The translations under genes and the position numbers were made by a program. Below, piece by piece: positions 26,678 to 34,839 of a DNA stretch of 64,000 nt (the stretch's first letter is position 1; each line of letters starts with the position of its first letter). Location: the NCBI GenBank assembly GCA_938036435.1, contig CALHPU010000118.1, positions 1 through 64,000 on the forward strand. Direction: 5' to 3'. The notes under the pieces are model-generated. The model saw only the letters and a program-made list of their open reading frames with translations, had not been told where the DNA came from and did not search any database. The stretch is from an uncultured Pirellulaceae bacterium (GTDB lineage: Bacteria > Planctomycetota > Planctomycetia > Pirellulales > Pirellulaceae).

Positions 26678-26718
26678 GTAGGGTCGGCATCTCTCACTTT
26701 TCCAGTGTCAGGTGCCGA
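26678..26718. repeat. GTAG-headed hairpin after the secretin gene
   Basis: GTAG (26678-26681) then the stem TCGGCATC / GGTGCCGA enclosing an inner hairpin CACT-TTTCC-AGTG. No T-run follows, so it is listed with the REP-like hairpins rather than as a terminator. Confidence 0.5.
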
Positions 26719-26792
26719 TGATCCTTCTGGTTGATATGAGCAAGTCCCGCGCGGCAATAAGATCGTTTGAGTAATATTTGGAACGGAATTCA

Positions 26793-27998
26793 ATGAGCGG
26801 AACCCTTCGTGTTGTCATTTGCGACCCAAATGAATCCACTCGAAACAGCCTCAAGAAATCCCTCATGGGGATGGATGAGATCTGGCTAGAAGGAGATGCG
26901 TCGCAGTACAGCCTTTTTCCAGAGGTTGCCGAAAAGGCAGTCCCAGATGTTGCCATCGTAGATATTGATTCCGATGAGCACGAGGCTTTAGAGACAGTCA
27001 AGGCAGTTTCAAAGGCCCTGCCCAAGTGCGGAATCATCGTCGTCAGCTCACAGGCAGATGGCCAATTAATTCTGAAGTCGATGCGGGCCGGAGCCAAGGA
27101 GTTTCTGAACTCGCCTCTGAAACTTGATGAACTAATTGCTGCCATTGAAAGAGTTGACTCAGCTGTAGGTGGTGGGAAACGCTCCAAGGGAGGTGAAATC
27201 ATCACAATCGCGGGGGCTTCAGGTGGAGTTGGATCGACTTCAGTTGCCGTCAACGTTGCTGTTGCCATGGCTCAGCATCCCGGCAACACAGTCGCGTTGG
27301 TCGATCTAGATTTCGCGCTCGGTGATGCCGATGTTTTTCTGGACATGATACCCGAGTATACACTCCTTGATGTTACACAAAACGTCGCGCGTCTTGATCT
27401 GGCCCTCCTGCGAAAGTCATTGACCAAACATGATTCAGGTGTCTACCTTCTGCCGAGACCAGTACAAATAGAAGATATCAGCATTGTTCCTTCAGACGAT
27501 TTTCGCCGCGTCCTGGGATTGCTCAAGGCGTCTTTCTCGCACGTGATCGTTGATCTTTCTAAGACCTACAATCGCTTGGACAAGGCCGCCTTGGAAGCGT
27601 CCAACACGGTGATTCTGCTGACGCAACTGGACCTTCCCTGCCTCAGGAACGTGGTCCGACTTTTCTCCGCTTTCGAACAACTCGAAGGCGTTTCTTCAAA
27701 GGCTAAAGTCGTTGTCAACCGTAGCGGATTGGACAAAATGCAAATCAGTGCAGACAAAGCCGAAGAGACGATTGACCGCGAAATCTACGCACGAATTCCA
27801 AACAACTACTTCGTCATCTCTGAATGCCGTAACAATGGTGTACCGCTTCTAATGCAAGCGCCAAAAACGGCAATCACTCAAGCCATTCAAGAACTGGCTA
27901 ACAAGCTCATCGGAATCCAACCTGATGAAATGGATGAATCTGATGAAAGCGGTGGCAAGAAGAGTTGGTTGAAGTTCCTCTCCAAAGGCACCGGATAA
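26793..27998 (+). CDS. tadZ: TadZ/CpaE-like receiver-ATPase of the Tad pilus
   Basis: 401 residues from ATG 26793 (a TTG 15 bp upstream is also in frame). N-terminal receiver-like domain (LRVVICDPNESTRNSLKKSL, VAIVDIDSDEHEA, VVSSQADGQLILKSMRAGAK) and C-terminal MinD/ParA-like ATPase. The Walker A region reads GASGGVGSTSVAVN and lacks the Lys of the deviant MinD motif, which is known for TadZ proteins. VALVDLDFALGDADVFLDM is the Walker A' region. TadZ marks the pole or assembly site for the secretion motor. The motor genes tadA, tadB and tadC do not follow; the next gene is on the other strand. Confidence 0.9.
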   Translation: MSGTLRVVICDPNESTRNSLKKSLMGMDEIWLEGDASQYSLFPEVAEKAVPDVAIVDIDSDEHEALETVKAVSKALPKCGIIVVSSQADGQLILKSMRAGAKEFLNSPLKLDELIAAIERVDSAVGGGKRSKGGEIITIAGASGGVGSTSVAVNVAVAMAQHPGNTVALVDLDFALGDADVFLDMIPEYTLLDVTQNVARLDLALLRKSLTKHDSGVYLLPRPVQIEDISIVPSDDFRRVLGLLKASFSHVIVDLSKTYNRLDKAALEASNTVILLTQLDLPCLRNVVRLFSAFEQLEGVSSKAKVVVNRSGLDKMQISADKAEETIDREIYARIPNNYFVISECRNNGVPLLMQAPKTAITQAIQELANKLIGIQPDEMDESDESGGKKSWLKFLSKGTG

Positions 27999-28052
27999 CT
28001 GTAGATCGCCATCGTCTAAATTTGACGTTATCGTGACTGCTAGTGACCACTG

Positions 28053-28673
28053 TTAGGGCCCGCTGCACTCGCGGAAGTGTTCGTTTTGGGTGGGAATCAG
28101 ACAGTCGATTATCTCGCGCAACACCTCGGCCGGCGACCCGTTAGCATCCACCTCGGCGATCATCTCAGTTGAAAAACAGGCCAATAACGGGGCCGATCTC
28201 TCTCTATAGACCTCAAATCGTCGTCGAACAACGTCTTCGTTACCATCGTCGGCTCGATTCTCACGGATGGCACGCCTTCGCATCCGATGGATCATATCCT
28301 CCTCGTCACTGCATTTCATGTGGACCACTTTAAGGATGTCCAGATGATCTTTCACCAGTTCGGTCTGTTCTACGTTCCTTGGAATACCGTCGAGCACCAG
28401 CAGGTCTTCGCGCGGCTTGAACCGAGACAGCGCCACGTAGGCATGCAACGCTTTCTTCCAAATGCGCACCGTTAGCTCATCAGGCACCAACCGGCCCTGT
28501 GAGCTGTACTGATAGACTTGTTTCCCGTCCTCGCTACCAATATCGATCGAGCGAAATACCTCACCGACGGAGAGGTGAAAAAAACCGGGAACCGTCCCAA
28601 GTATTGAACCTTGGGTGCCTTTGCCCACACCGGGAGGGCCAAACAACAGGATTGAGCGAAACTTTTCTTCCAT
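28053..28673 (-). CDS. Adenylate-kinase-like nucleoside monophosphate kinase
   Basis: 206 residues. Walker A GPPGVGKGTQ at 12-21, the NMP-binding segment (FHLSVGEVFRSIDIGSEDGK), the VLDGIPRNVEQTE motif (Ile where most have Phe) and a short LID lacking the four-Cys zinc knuckle. RRRAIRENRADDGNEDVVRR provides the catalytic arginines. It probably balances adenine nucleotides. Divergence from standard Adk (the altered NMP-binding segment and the GIPR motif) means another NMP may be preferred. It begins 22 bp after the seleno-peroxiredoxin gene ends, so the two are probably co-transcribed. Confidence 0.82.
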   Translation of the reverse strand: MEEKFRSILLFGPPGVGKGTQGSILGTVPGFFHLSVGEVFRSIDIGSEDGKQVYQYSSQGRLVPDELTVRIWKKALHAYVALSRFKPREDLLVLDGIPRNVEQTELVKDHLDILKVVHMKCSDEEDMIHRMRRRAIRENRADDGNEDVVRRRFEVYRERSAPLLACFSTEMIAEVDANGSPAEVLREIIDCLIPTQNEHFRECSGP

Positions 28674-28695
28674 GAGCCTTACCTTTTAGCGGGAA

Positions 28696-29370
28696 CTATT
28701 TCTTTGCTGAGCCAGCTGCCTTCGCGGCTGAACCAGCTTTAGTTGCAGAACCACCCTTGGCAGCGGCAACTTCAATCGCCTTCTTGAGGATCTCATCAAC
28801 CGAATGACGTTTCTTGAAGTCCTCTTTGAAAAGTTTTCCCTTTACAACTCCGTCTTTGCCAATGACAAATGTGCCGGGGTAGGGCAGTCCGCGTTGGTAT
28901 TCCAAATCAATCGCCTTGATCGTTTTACTTCCTTCATCACTGACCAACGGATACGAGATCTTTTTCGCCTTCGCGAATGTCGCCAATTTCGAAACCGAAT
29001 CATAGGACAACCCTACTACCTGTAGTCCGTTTTTGGTGAACTCGGATTGCTTCTTCTGCAGTTGAACCAACTGCCGCTTGCAGAAAGGTCACCAATCAGC
29101 CGATCGATAGACCACAAGCACTACTGGCCCATCAGTCAGTGCTTTTTTCAGACCAAATAATTTCCCATCTTGATCCTTCAGCTCAAAATTGGGGAACACT
29201 GCACCAACTTGTATGCTGCGCGATTGAACCGTGACTTTGCTGTCAGCAGTTTTTGCCGGCGCGTCCTTCATCGTCACTTGGCCATGGCAATATCCTGCAA
29301 GCGAGACGGCAAGTGCTAATCCGAACAACGGCAGCCAAGCCAAAGATAGAAGTGATTTTCGACGAACCAT
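28696..29370 (-). CDS. Candidate selenoprotein: peroxiredoxin/AhpC-TSA-like thiol protein with in-frame UGA
   Basis: The frame from ATG 29370 to the stop at 28696 is one phase of 224 residues interrupted only by TGA at 29091-29089. The residues around it read VVLVVYRSADW-UGA-PFCKRQLVQLQ. In AhpC/TSA-like homologues this place is normally Cys in a WCPFC-type CxxC motif, so UGA at residue 94 would be selenocysteine in a UxxC motif. Sequence on both sides is well preserved: signal peptide (LLSLAWLPLFGLALAVSLAG), PNFELKDQDGKLFGLKKAL, then VVGLSYDSVSKLATFA, RGLPYPGTFVIGKDGVV. The C-terminal ~30 residues are Ala/Gly/Lys-rich. GAAGG precedes the ATG. A hairpin just downstream resembles a SECIS. Alternatives are a nonsense mutation or a sequencing error. 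Probably an exported peroxidase or thiol oxidoreductase. Confidence 0.78.
29058..29074 (-). promoter_or_regulatory. SECIS-like hairpin downstream of the UGA
   Basis: In the mRNA, GCAGUUG-GUU-CAACUGC forms a perfect 7-bp stem with a GUU loop. The stem begins 14 nt after the UGA and the first loop base is nt 22. Bacterial SECIS elements lie within the coding sequence shortly after the UGA and carry a G at the start of a small loop, so placement and loop fit. An outer UUCUGC/GCAGAA pairing is also possible. Confidence 0.6.
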
Positions 29371-29484
29371 AAGTAGCCTTCAAATTACGAGGGGGAGGAA
29401 ATACAACATCGTGACTCCAGTATAGTAGCACAAGCGGTCTATTGCTAATTCCTTCGCTCGACTTTGGCGACGATCAGCGGACTC

Positions 29485-29907
29485 TTACTTCTGGCGAATC
29501 AGCACCACCGATTGGTCGATCATTTTCATTTGGCCAACAACATCTTCGGCCCGAAACCCAAGCTTCGTCGTCAAGAACATTCCATAGGGATCTTGCTTGT
29601 CAAACAATCCCAGCGGAGGGTCCCAGCGGTACCTCACCGAGAAAACAGACTCGGGCGTCAGGCGTGTCAGCTCCGTAAGATGAGACTGCTCGACACGACA
29701 GATCATGGTCGTCGTTTCCTTTCCGGGGATCGAACACTGGCACGCCAAGTCCCCACGCAACACGCCGGCGTTGTCCACGCGCAGCTGATTGGACAGCACT
29801 TCAAACTGTGCCTCCGCAAATCCAGCTTGGGACAAATAACCGAGAGCAAACGCGACCAACCCGATCACGACCAACAATGTCGCCAAATTAAATCGAAAAA
29901 ACTTCAT
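29485..29907 (-). CDS. Small membrane-anchored protein of unknown function
   Basis: 140 residues. One N-terminal helix (LATLLVVIGLVAFALGYLS) followed by a soluble part with two cysteines in DLACQCSIPG and one in MICRVEQ. I do not recognise the family. Its ATG overlaps the TGA of the ZnuA-like gene by 4 bp, so it is the last cistron of the ABC-transporter operon (32766 to 29485) and probably acts with it at the membrane. The region resembles planctomycete proteins with short anchors, with no conserved motif to name. Confidence 0.7.
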   Translation of the reverse strand: MKFFRFNLATLLVVIGLVAFALGYLSQAGFAEAQFEVLSNQLRVDNAGVLRGDLACQCSIPGKETTTMICRVEQSHLTELTRLTPESVFSVRYRWDPPLGLFDKQDPYGMFLTTKLGFRAEDVVGQMKMIDQSVVLIRQK

Positions 29908-30908
29908 TGCGAACCATCTTTAATCTCAACTGAAGCTTTCACTCCTTCAACCAACAACTTGAAATTATCTTTCACGCGTCTTGAAATCCCCTTTTGCGAA
30001 TCAGGTGACTCAATCAAGTCAAGCTGAACCCACTTAAGCCCCGAGACAAGATCGCACTCGTCCGAAGTAGGATCCCGTGCCCACAGCAGAAGGGACTGTC
30101 CATCAGTTTTCTTTTGAGCGATCTTTTCTTGCAGATGTTCTTTGGCCAACTGTAACTCTTCAGGTTCAAACCACAACAAACAGTCGGCTTCTGCCCCCAA
30201 CGCCCTCGCAAAGTGCTTTAGTCTTGGATCGCTTAACAACAGGCTCGTTTTCTTAGCCTTGAGCAAATCCTTGCACGCATCGGCCGCCTTTGATGCTTCC
30301 TTCAACGAGCTCTCCAGCACTTCGAAGTTTGCACGAAATGAATCCGCATCTTCGGGATACATTTCACACAACTTATCGCAGACCTCTTTTCCTTGCAGCA
30401 AAGCCAAACGAGGATTCAACCAACAATGCGGCACCATCCAGAAATGCGAATGCTCGCCTTCGCCACCATGGGAGTGGACGATTTTATGTTCTCGGACCTG
30501 AATGAAATCAGTCAACTCAAAACTGTGCGTCGTGGTCTCGAAGATCTTCTTACGATCCAGAGTAACCATTGGCAACCAAGTCGCATACGCGGTCCCCGGA
30601 CCATTGGTCAGCAGCACATCTGAACTTTGGAGCCTACGTATCTCCTCCGCTGAAGGAATCTTATCCGCTTTGGCTGGCATCCAAACTTCGTATTCTTCAC
30701 CGGTGATTGAACCGGCCATCGCCACCAGTGGATAACTGGTGGCCGCAATTTTTCTGCTCTGCGTCTTGTCCTGAAGTTGTTGAAAAACGCTCACGCTTTC
30801 TGGGCCATCAGTAGGGCGTTCACATCCCCAGCCAAGACAAAAGATCAACGGCAAAGCCAATATTATCAAACTACGACTACTCACTAACTTCCTCCGCGCG
30901 TGATCCAA
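29904..30908 (-). CDS. ZnuA-like metal-binding lipoprotein
   Basis: 334 residues. Lipoprotein signal with lipobox LGWGC near residue 29. The body resembles cluster A-I metal-binding proteins: KIAATSYPLVAMAGSITGEE, a clear domain of VLLTNGPGTAYATWLPM type, a His-rich loop (HKIVHSHGGEGEHSHFW), PHCWLNPRLALLQGKEV and a long linker helix. Such proteins capture Zn or Mn for an ABC importer. Here the operon supplies a MacB/LolD-type ATPase and FtsX-type permease instead of ZnuB/C, which is an odd match. The start overlaps the permease end by 25 bp. Confidence 0.8.
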   Translation of the reverse strand: MDHARRKLVSSRSLIILALPLIFCLGWGCERPTDGPESVSVFQQLQDKTQSRKIAATSYPLVAMAGSITGEEYEVWMPAKADKIPSAEEIRRLQSSDVLLTNGPGTAYATWLPMVTLDRKKIFETTTHSFELTDFIQVREHKIVHSHGGEGEHSHFWMVPHCWLNPRLALLQGKEVCDKLCEMYPEDADSFRANFEVLESSLKEASKAADACKDLLKAKKTSLLLSDPRLKHFARALGAEADCLLWFEPEELQLAKEHLQEKIAQKKTDGQSLLLWARDPTSDECDLVSGLKWVQLDLIESPDSQKGISRRVKDNFKLLVEGVKASVEIKDGSQ

Positions 30909-32086
30909 CTGTCAAAATAACTGCCGGCCAGTGAAGAACCAAACCAAGAAACGGCTAGAACCAAAACCGTGGCAACGACGCCCACGATCAGCATCTCCAT
31001 GACTTGTAATGCTATGATCGTTCCGCCGCGACAGCCTAGCTTAAACATCGTTTCTCGTTCCCCGTGGCGGAGCTTCAACGACAACAGCAACACCAGCGCA
31101 GTCAGCAACAGTGTGGACACCGCGATCAAGATCGTATTGATCATAAAGAACTGTCGCACGCGCAACAGCACCGACATCATTTCTTTGATCGATTCGACCG
31201 GCCGAACGAACTGCACCCCACGGTCGTTATTTTGGTATCGCGCCTCCAGTAGCGTTTGGCTCTTGATGTCTTTGGGAACGGCAATAATGGCAGAAACTGG
31301 GAACGAACTGGTGTCGCCGTGAAAATGAAACGACTCAATATTGCTTTCAGTGATCTCCGTGTAGGGGACCACTTTGGACGGCAAGGCCTTGATCTGCCCA
31401 TCTTGCCGAACCACATTCTCATCCTGTTCGGGCGATTGCAAGTCTTGGTGACCATGGCCAAGTCCTTGGATAATCCACGCCGTTTTGAGATCAACAAACA
31501 CGCCTTTATCATCCGGTGAACCATTTTTCGCCAGCACGCCGGCCACTGTCATTTTCAGTGGATAGTCTCCTGCGAGGTCTAGTAACTTCGGACGATCGGA
31601 AAGCAGTTGATCACCGGGGACTAGCCCAAGTTCGCCGGCACAATCTGCGCCAAGCAGACACTCACCAAGAATTGCCAGTGGCTCTCCTTGCGCGATCTTC
31701 AGATTGCGAAAACGAAAGTAGTCTCCTGTCGTTGCTACAATGGGAAACTGCTTGGCCTCGTAAAGGCAGTGAATCGGTATCGCAATCGCTAAACCATCGC
31801 GCAATACTTCTTCCTGTTCCGACATGGAAATGGTCTTAAGCCGATCTTCCCCAGAACCGCGATTGAAATAAAGCGCCCGCAGAGTCAGATCCAACGCACT
31901 TCCCTCGGGCCCAATCACGACAGGAGTCATTTCAGATCTTGTGTAGATCGATTTTTCAAACGATCGGATCAGTCCTGAAATGGTTACCGGCAGTATTGCC
32001 GTCAGAAACAAACAAGCAATCATCACGGCCGTTTTCCAACGGTGATAGAGAATGTAATTGAACGTCAGATAAAGCAGCCCTTTCAT
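30884..32086 (-). CDS. FtsX/MacB-type ABC transporter permease
   Basis: 400 residues. One N-terminal helix (VMIACLFLTAILPVTISGLI), a ~220-residue extracytoplasmic domain and three C-terminal helices (INTILIAVSTLLLTALVLLL; VMEMLIVGVVATVLVLAVSW). This is the 4-TM layout of FtsX/LolC/MacB permeases, which move lipoproteins, peptides or exert mechanical work rather than importing ions. The start overlaps the ATPase stop by 4 bp (ATGA), so both subunits are translated together. Confidence 0.85.
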   Translation of the reverse strand: MKGLLYLTFNYILYHRWKTAVMIACLFLTAILPVTISGLIRSFEKSIYTRSEMTPVVIGPEGSALDLTLRALYFNRGSGEDRLKTISMSEQEEVLRDGLAIAIPIHCLYEAKQFPIVATTGDYFRFRNLKIAQGEPLAILGECLLGADCAGELGLVPGDQLLSDRPKLLDLAGDYPLKMTVAGVLAKNGSPDDKGVFVDLKTAWIIQGLGHGHQDLQSPEQDENVVRQDGQIKALPSKVVPYTEITESNIESFHFHGDTSSFPVSAIIAVPKDIKSQTLLEARYQNNDRGVQFVRPVESIKEMMSVLLRVRQFFMINTILIAVSTLLLTALVLLLSLKLRHGERETMFKLGCRGGTIIALQVMEMLIVGVVATVLVLAVSWFGSSLAGSYFDSWITRGGS

Positions 32087-32766
32087 GAAACTGCCTCGCC
32101 TGTTTTCAATTGATGATGGAAGCTGGAAAAGTCGATCATCCGATCACACTTTTGGGCCACCGACTGATCGTGAGTGACCACAACAAACGTGCGTGTGCGA
32201 GCCTCAAACTCGCTCAACATTAGATCAAGGATGATTTCTTTGTTGGCGGGATCCAGATTTCCAGTCGGTTCGTCCGCCAGAATAAGTGGAGGCGAGAGGA
32301 TTAACGCGCGGCAGATCGCGACGCGCTGCTGTTCACCTTGCGATAGCTGGCGCGGGTAGCGTTTCAACAGGCTGGCAATTCCGACCGTATCGGCCAACCC
32401 CATCATGCGATGACGAACTTCTGGAGTGCAATCAACAGAAGGGTTAATTAAGAACGGGAACAGAATGTTGTCACTGACATTAAGGTATTCGATCAGCTCG
32501 AACCTCTGAAAAACAAACCCAATTTTCGCCACTCTGAAATCTCGGCGCTGTTTGTCTGAGAGGGAACCAACGTGGTTTCCTGCCACTTCAATGGTCCCCG
32601 ACCGAGCAAGCGTGATGCCAGAAATCAGATTTAGCAGCGTTGTCTTTCCACTGCCACTGGGACCGACAAACGCAACTTTTTCCCCCGTCTCAATTTTGAG
32701 ATCATTGATCACCAACTGAAACGCTGCGCGCGGATATCGAAAGTCGAGATTTTGAATGTGAATCAT
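32083..32766 (-). CDS. LolD/MacB-type ABC transporter ATPase
   Basis: 227 residues, a single ABC domain. Walker [18 protein letters not shown] near residue 35, Q-loop [14 protein letters not shown], signature [17 protein letters not shown], Walker [14 protein letters not shown] and H-loop VVVTHDQ. The spacing and the signature LSQGEQQRV place it in the LolD/MacB/FtsE group, agreeing with the FtsX-type permease that follows. First gene of a four-gene operon (ATPase, permease, ZnuA-like lipoprotein, small membrane protein). No promoter motif identified. Confidence 0.92.
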   Translation of the reverse strand: MIHIQNLDFRYPRAAFQLVINDLKIETGEKVAFVGPSGSGKTTLLNLISGITLARSGTIEVAGNHVGSLSDKQRRDFRVAKIGFVFQRFELIEYLNVSDNILFPFLINPSVDCTPEVRHRMMGLADTVGIASLLKRYPRQLSQGEQQRVAICRALILSPPLILADEPTGNLDPANKEIILDLMLSEFEARTRTFVVVTHDQSVAQKCDRMIDFSSFHHQLKTGEAVS

Positions 32767-32835
32767 GCGAGCTCAGAAGAAGCAGTACTTCGGATCGCAC
32801 CATTCTAACACAACAGCGATTAATCAAAGGGGTAT

Positions 32836-33117
32836 TTAGCAGGCCACCATCTCGACCGGCATCACATATTGCCAAGCAGGTTTGAGCGAAACGTTGGAAC
32901 AGTTCTTGAGATAGAAAACTCGTGGAGCCTCACGACACAAACACAGCGCGATGAATCGCTCGGGAGTAACAAATCGGATCGGACTGACCACACGTCGATT
33001 GACGGCACCTTTTGAATCTCGATATTCCAGCTCGATGACCTGATTGTCGGCGTCTTGCATGGCGCGAATGATATCTTGACGCATGTTGATTGGGGCAATA
33101 GTGTCTGTGGTTTGCAT
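32836..33117 (-). CDS. Small WYL-like domain protein
   Basis: 93 residues from ATG 33117, preceded by AGGA at about 8 nt; the longer frame to 33177 lacks a ribosome site. The sequence DNQVIELEYRDSKGAVNRRV followed by VSPIRFVTPERFIALCLCRE and RVFYLKNCSNVSL resembles a WYL domain core, although the WYL triplet itself is not obvious. WYL domains bind nucleic-acid or nucleotide ligands and are normally fused to HTH regulators. Here the domain stands alone with no DNA-binding part. Monocistronic, with REP hairpins just upstream. Function unknown. Confidence 0.55.
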   Translation of the reverse strand: MQTTDTIAPINMRQDIIRAMQDADNQVIELEYRDSKGAVNRRVVSPIRFVTPERFIALCLCREAPRVFYLKNCSNVSLKPAWQYVMPVEMVAC

Positions 33118-33284
33118 GGCGTACGTCCTGTTTTGATGACCAAACTGTCTGATGTAAACATCATCGCAGGGCCACATGACACGTTAGGTCACACCGGCGA
33201 GAGAAACTTGTGAATCTTTCTTCAAGAAACTTTCCTCAAGTCAGTCAAAACAAGGCGAGTGGTCTGTCAACATTTAATTTTAGG

Positions 33285-33468
33285 GTAGCTGGATTCGCCA
33301 GAATTCAGTTCAGCAGTATAAAACCGAAGTCTGGCGACTCCGGCTACGATGACACAATCTAACTTCCATCCCTGACAAACCACTAGGGTGCACTTTAAAT
33401 CCAGTAGTGAACTTTGCCAGAAGTCCGATTCATCCCAAGACTAAAGGAATTCTGGCGAATCCCACTAC
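33285..33468. repeat. Two inverted pairs of GTAG hairpins
   Basis: Pair 1: GTAG (33285-33288) with stem GGATTC-GCCA-GAATTC, and CTAC (33344-33347) closing the inverted CCGGAGTC-GCCA-GACTTCGG. Pair 2: GTAG (33404-33407) with an imperfect stem, and CTAC (33465-33468) closing the inverted GGGATTC-GCCA-GAATTCC. Loops are GCCA throughout while stems vary, with compensating changes. The spacer 33118-33502 holds nothing else that I can support. Confidence 0.8.
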
Positions 33469-33502
33469 GGACAATCTAACAATTCGGGTTGTGCAATGTC
33501 TT

Positions 33503-34003
33503 CTACTTTTTCCCCATCGCACGCTTGTTGCGGAAGAACTCGGTCAAGATGTCCCCGCAATCTTGGGCGAAAACGCCACTGGTCACCACCGATTTATGAT
33601 TCAGACGCGCATCGGAGAGCAGCGTGTACATCGACTCAACCGCCCCTCCCTTAGGATCTGCCGCACCAAAGACCACGTTGGGAATTCGCGCCTGCAAGAT
33701 CGCGCCCGCGCACATTGGGCAAGGCTCGAGCGTCGCGTACAGCGTACAATCCTCCAATCGCCAGTCACCGATCGCCTCAGCCGCTTGAGTAATTGCCATC
33801 ATTTCGGCGTGGGCGGTTGGATCGCGCAGTTGTACCGTCATGTTGTGAGCCGCGCCAATGACGCGCTGCTGGTGAACAATGACCGCACCTACAGGAACTT
33901 CGTCCGCTTCAAAAGCAGCGACTGCCTGCTGCATCGCCAACTTCATATAGTGCTCATGCGGTAACGCATCATCAGCTTCGCTGTAGTCGTTAGATTTGAT
34001 CAT
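33503..34003 (-). CDS. tadA: tRNA-specific adenosine deaminase TadA
   Basis: 166 residues. Converts adenosine to inosine at the wobble position of tRNA-Arg(ACG). Zinc and catalytic residues: H65 and E67 in TAHAEMMAI, C95 and C98 in EPCPMCAGAI. The segment FGAADPKGGAVES and the C-terminal EFFRNKRAMGKK are typical of TadA rather than other cytidine deaminases. The start overlaps the stop of the upstream DUF1080 gene by 4 bp, an incidental translational coupling. This is the tRNA enzyme, unrelated to the pilus ATPase of the same symbol. Confidence 0.94.
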   Translation of the reverse strand: MIKSNDYSEADDALPHEHYMKLAMQQAVAAFEADEVPVGAVIVHQQRVIGAAHNMTVQLRDPTAHAEMMAITQAAEAIGDWRLEDCTLYATLEPCPMCAGAILQARIPNVVFGAADPKGGAVESMYTLLSDARLNHKSVVTSGVFAQDCGDILTEFFRNKRAMGKK

Positions 34004-34707
34004 TTTGCGTCAATCTCATTTGAGTTTGTTTTGCTCTGTGTTTTAGTGGGCAAACGCACCAATTCAACTTTACGTATGGCCGCAGTCGTGATGAAAGAAG
34101 CGATTCCCAACGGGCGACACGGAATCATTTCATTTCTCAACGAGATTTTTCTGCCGACGGTATTTAGGTCAACCACCTTTTCATCATCGATCCATGCCGA
34201 AATATTGTCTCCGGTAACACGCAGTCGAATTTTGTACCAGCGATTGCCCTCGAACTTTTTCAACGTGCGGGTTTCATTCATCGAAGCGTCTTCACCGTCA
34301 ATCGAAGACAGTCCGACCAGCGTTCCTGCCCAACCACCGACAACTAACGAGCAGAACGAATCGCCGACAGGAAACGTAACGGTGGCAAAAAAATCAGTTC
34401 CCTCAACACGTTTTGCCTCAACCAATAATTCATAATTGTCCGTCGGCAAGTCATACTCATCAAGCAAATTGATTGCCGTCAGTGGGTCGCCTGCCGCCAT
34501 CACAATCGCTCCGTCTTTGACGTTGCAATCCCCCTCACCGCCGAAGCTGGTCAGCTCCCAGCCGTCGAGTGATTTACCATCAAACAGGACTTCGGGCTGA
34601 GCAATCACTTTTTCCGGCGATTGAGTTTTGACAGCGCTCATTCTTGTTTCGTTCGGTGAATACTCACAGCCCGAGCAAAACATCACCACTAACAGCAGGG
34701 TAAGCAT
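34000..34707 (-). CDS. DUF1080 lipoprotein (3-keto-disaccharide hydrolase-like)
   Basis: 235 residues from ATG 34707, chosen because AAAGG precedes it and a lipoprotein signal follows at once (LTLLLVVMFCSGCEY). The frame is open to 34836 but those 43 residues are polar. The concanavalin-like DUF1080 domain is visible: LFDGKSLDGWELTSFGGEGD, AIVMAAGDPLTAINL, NYELLVEAKRVEGTDFFATV, RWYKIRLRVTGDNISAWID. Family members in planctomycetes include 3-keto-glycoside hydrolases, and many are of unknown role. Overlaps tadA by 4 bp. Confidence 0.8.
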   Translation of the reverse strand: MLTLLLVVMFCSGCEYSPNETRMSAVKTQSPEKVIAQPEVLFDGKSLDGWELTSFGGEGDCNVKDGAIVMAAGDPLTAINLLDEYDLPTDNYELLVEAKRVEGTDFFATVTFPVGDSFCSLVVGGWAGTLVGLSSIDGEDASMNETRTLKKFEGNRWYKIRLRVTGDNISAWIDDEKVVDLNTVGRKISLRNEMIPCRPLGIASFITTAAIRKVELVRLPTKTQSKTNSNEIDAK

Positions 34708-34839
34708 CCAGTACCTTTGTTCCCCCTCTCCCCGCAAAGCCGGACGGAGCAGCTCAACAATAGGATTGAACGTTCTCCAAATTTTTTGGGAGAGGGGAGT
34801 AAAGTCTGCTGTAGTGGAATTTCTGAGGCTCATCACAAC

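Noticed and set aside
28696-29370. Treating the UGA gene as two genes or a simple pseudogene
   Set aside because: The downstream piece would start at a weak TTG with no ribosome site, in the middle of a conserved fold. No frameshift or other stop is present, as decay would be expected to produce. Nonsense mutation remains possible and is noted.
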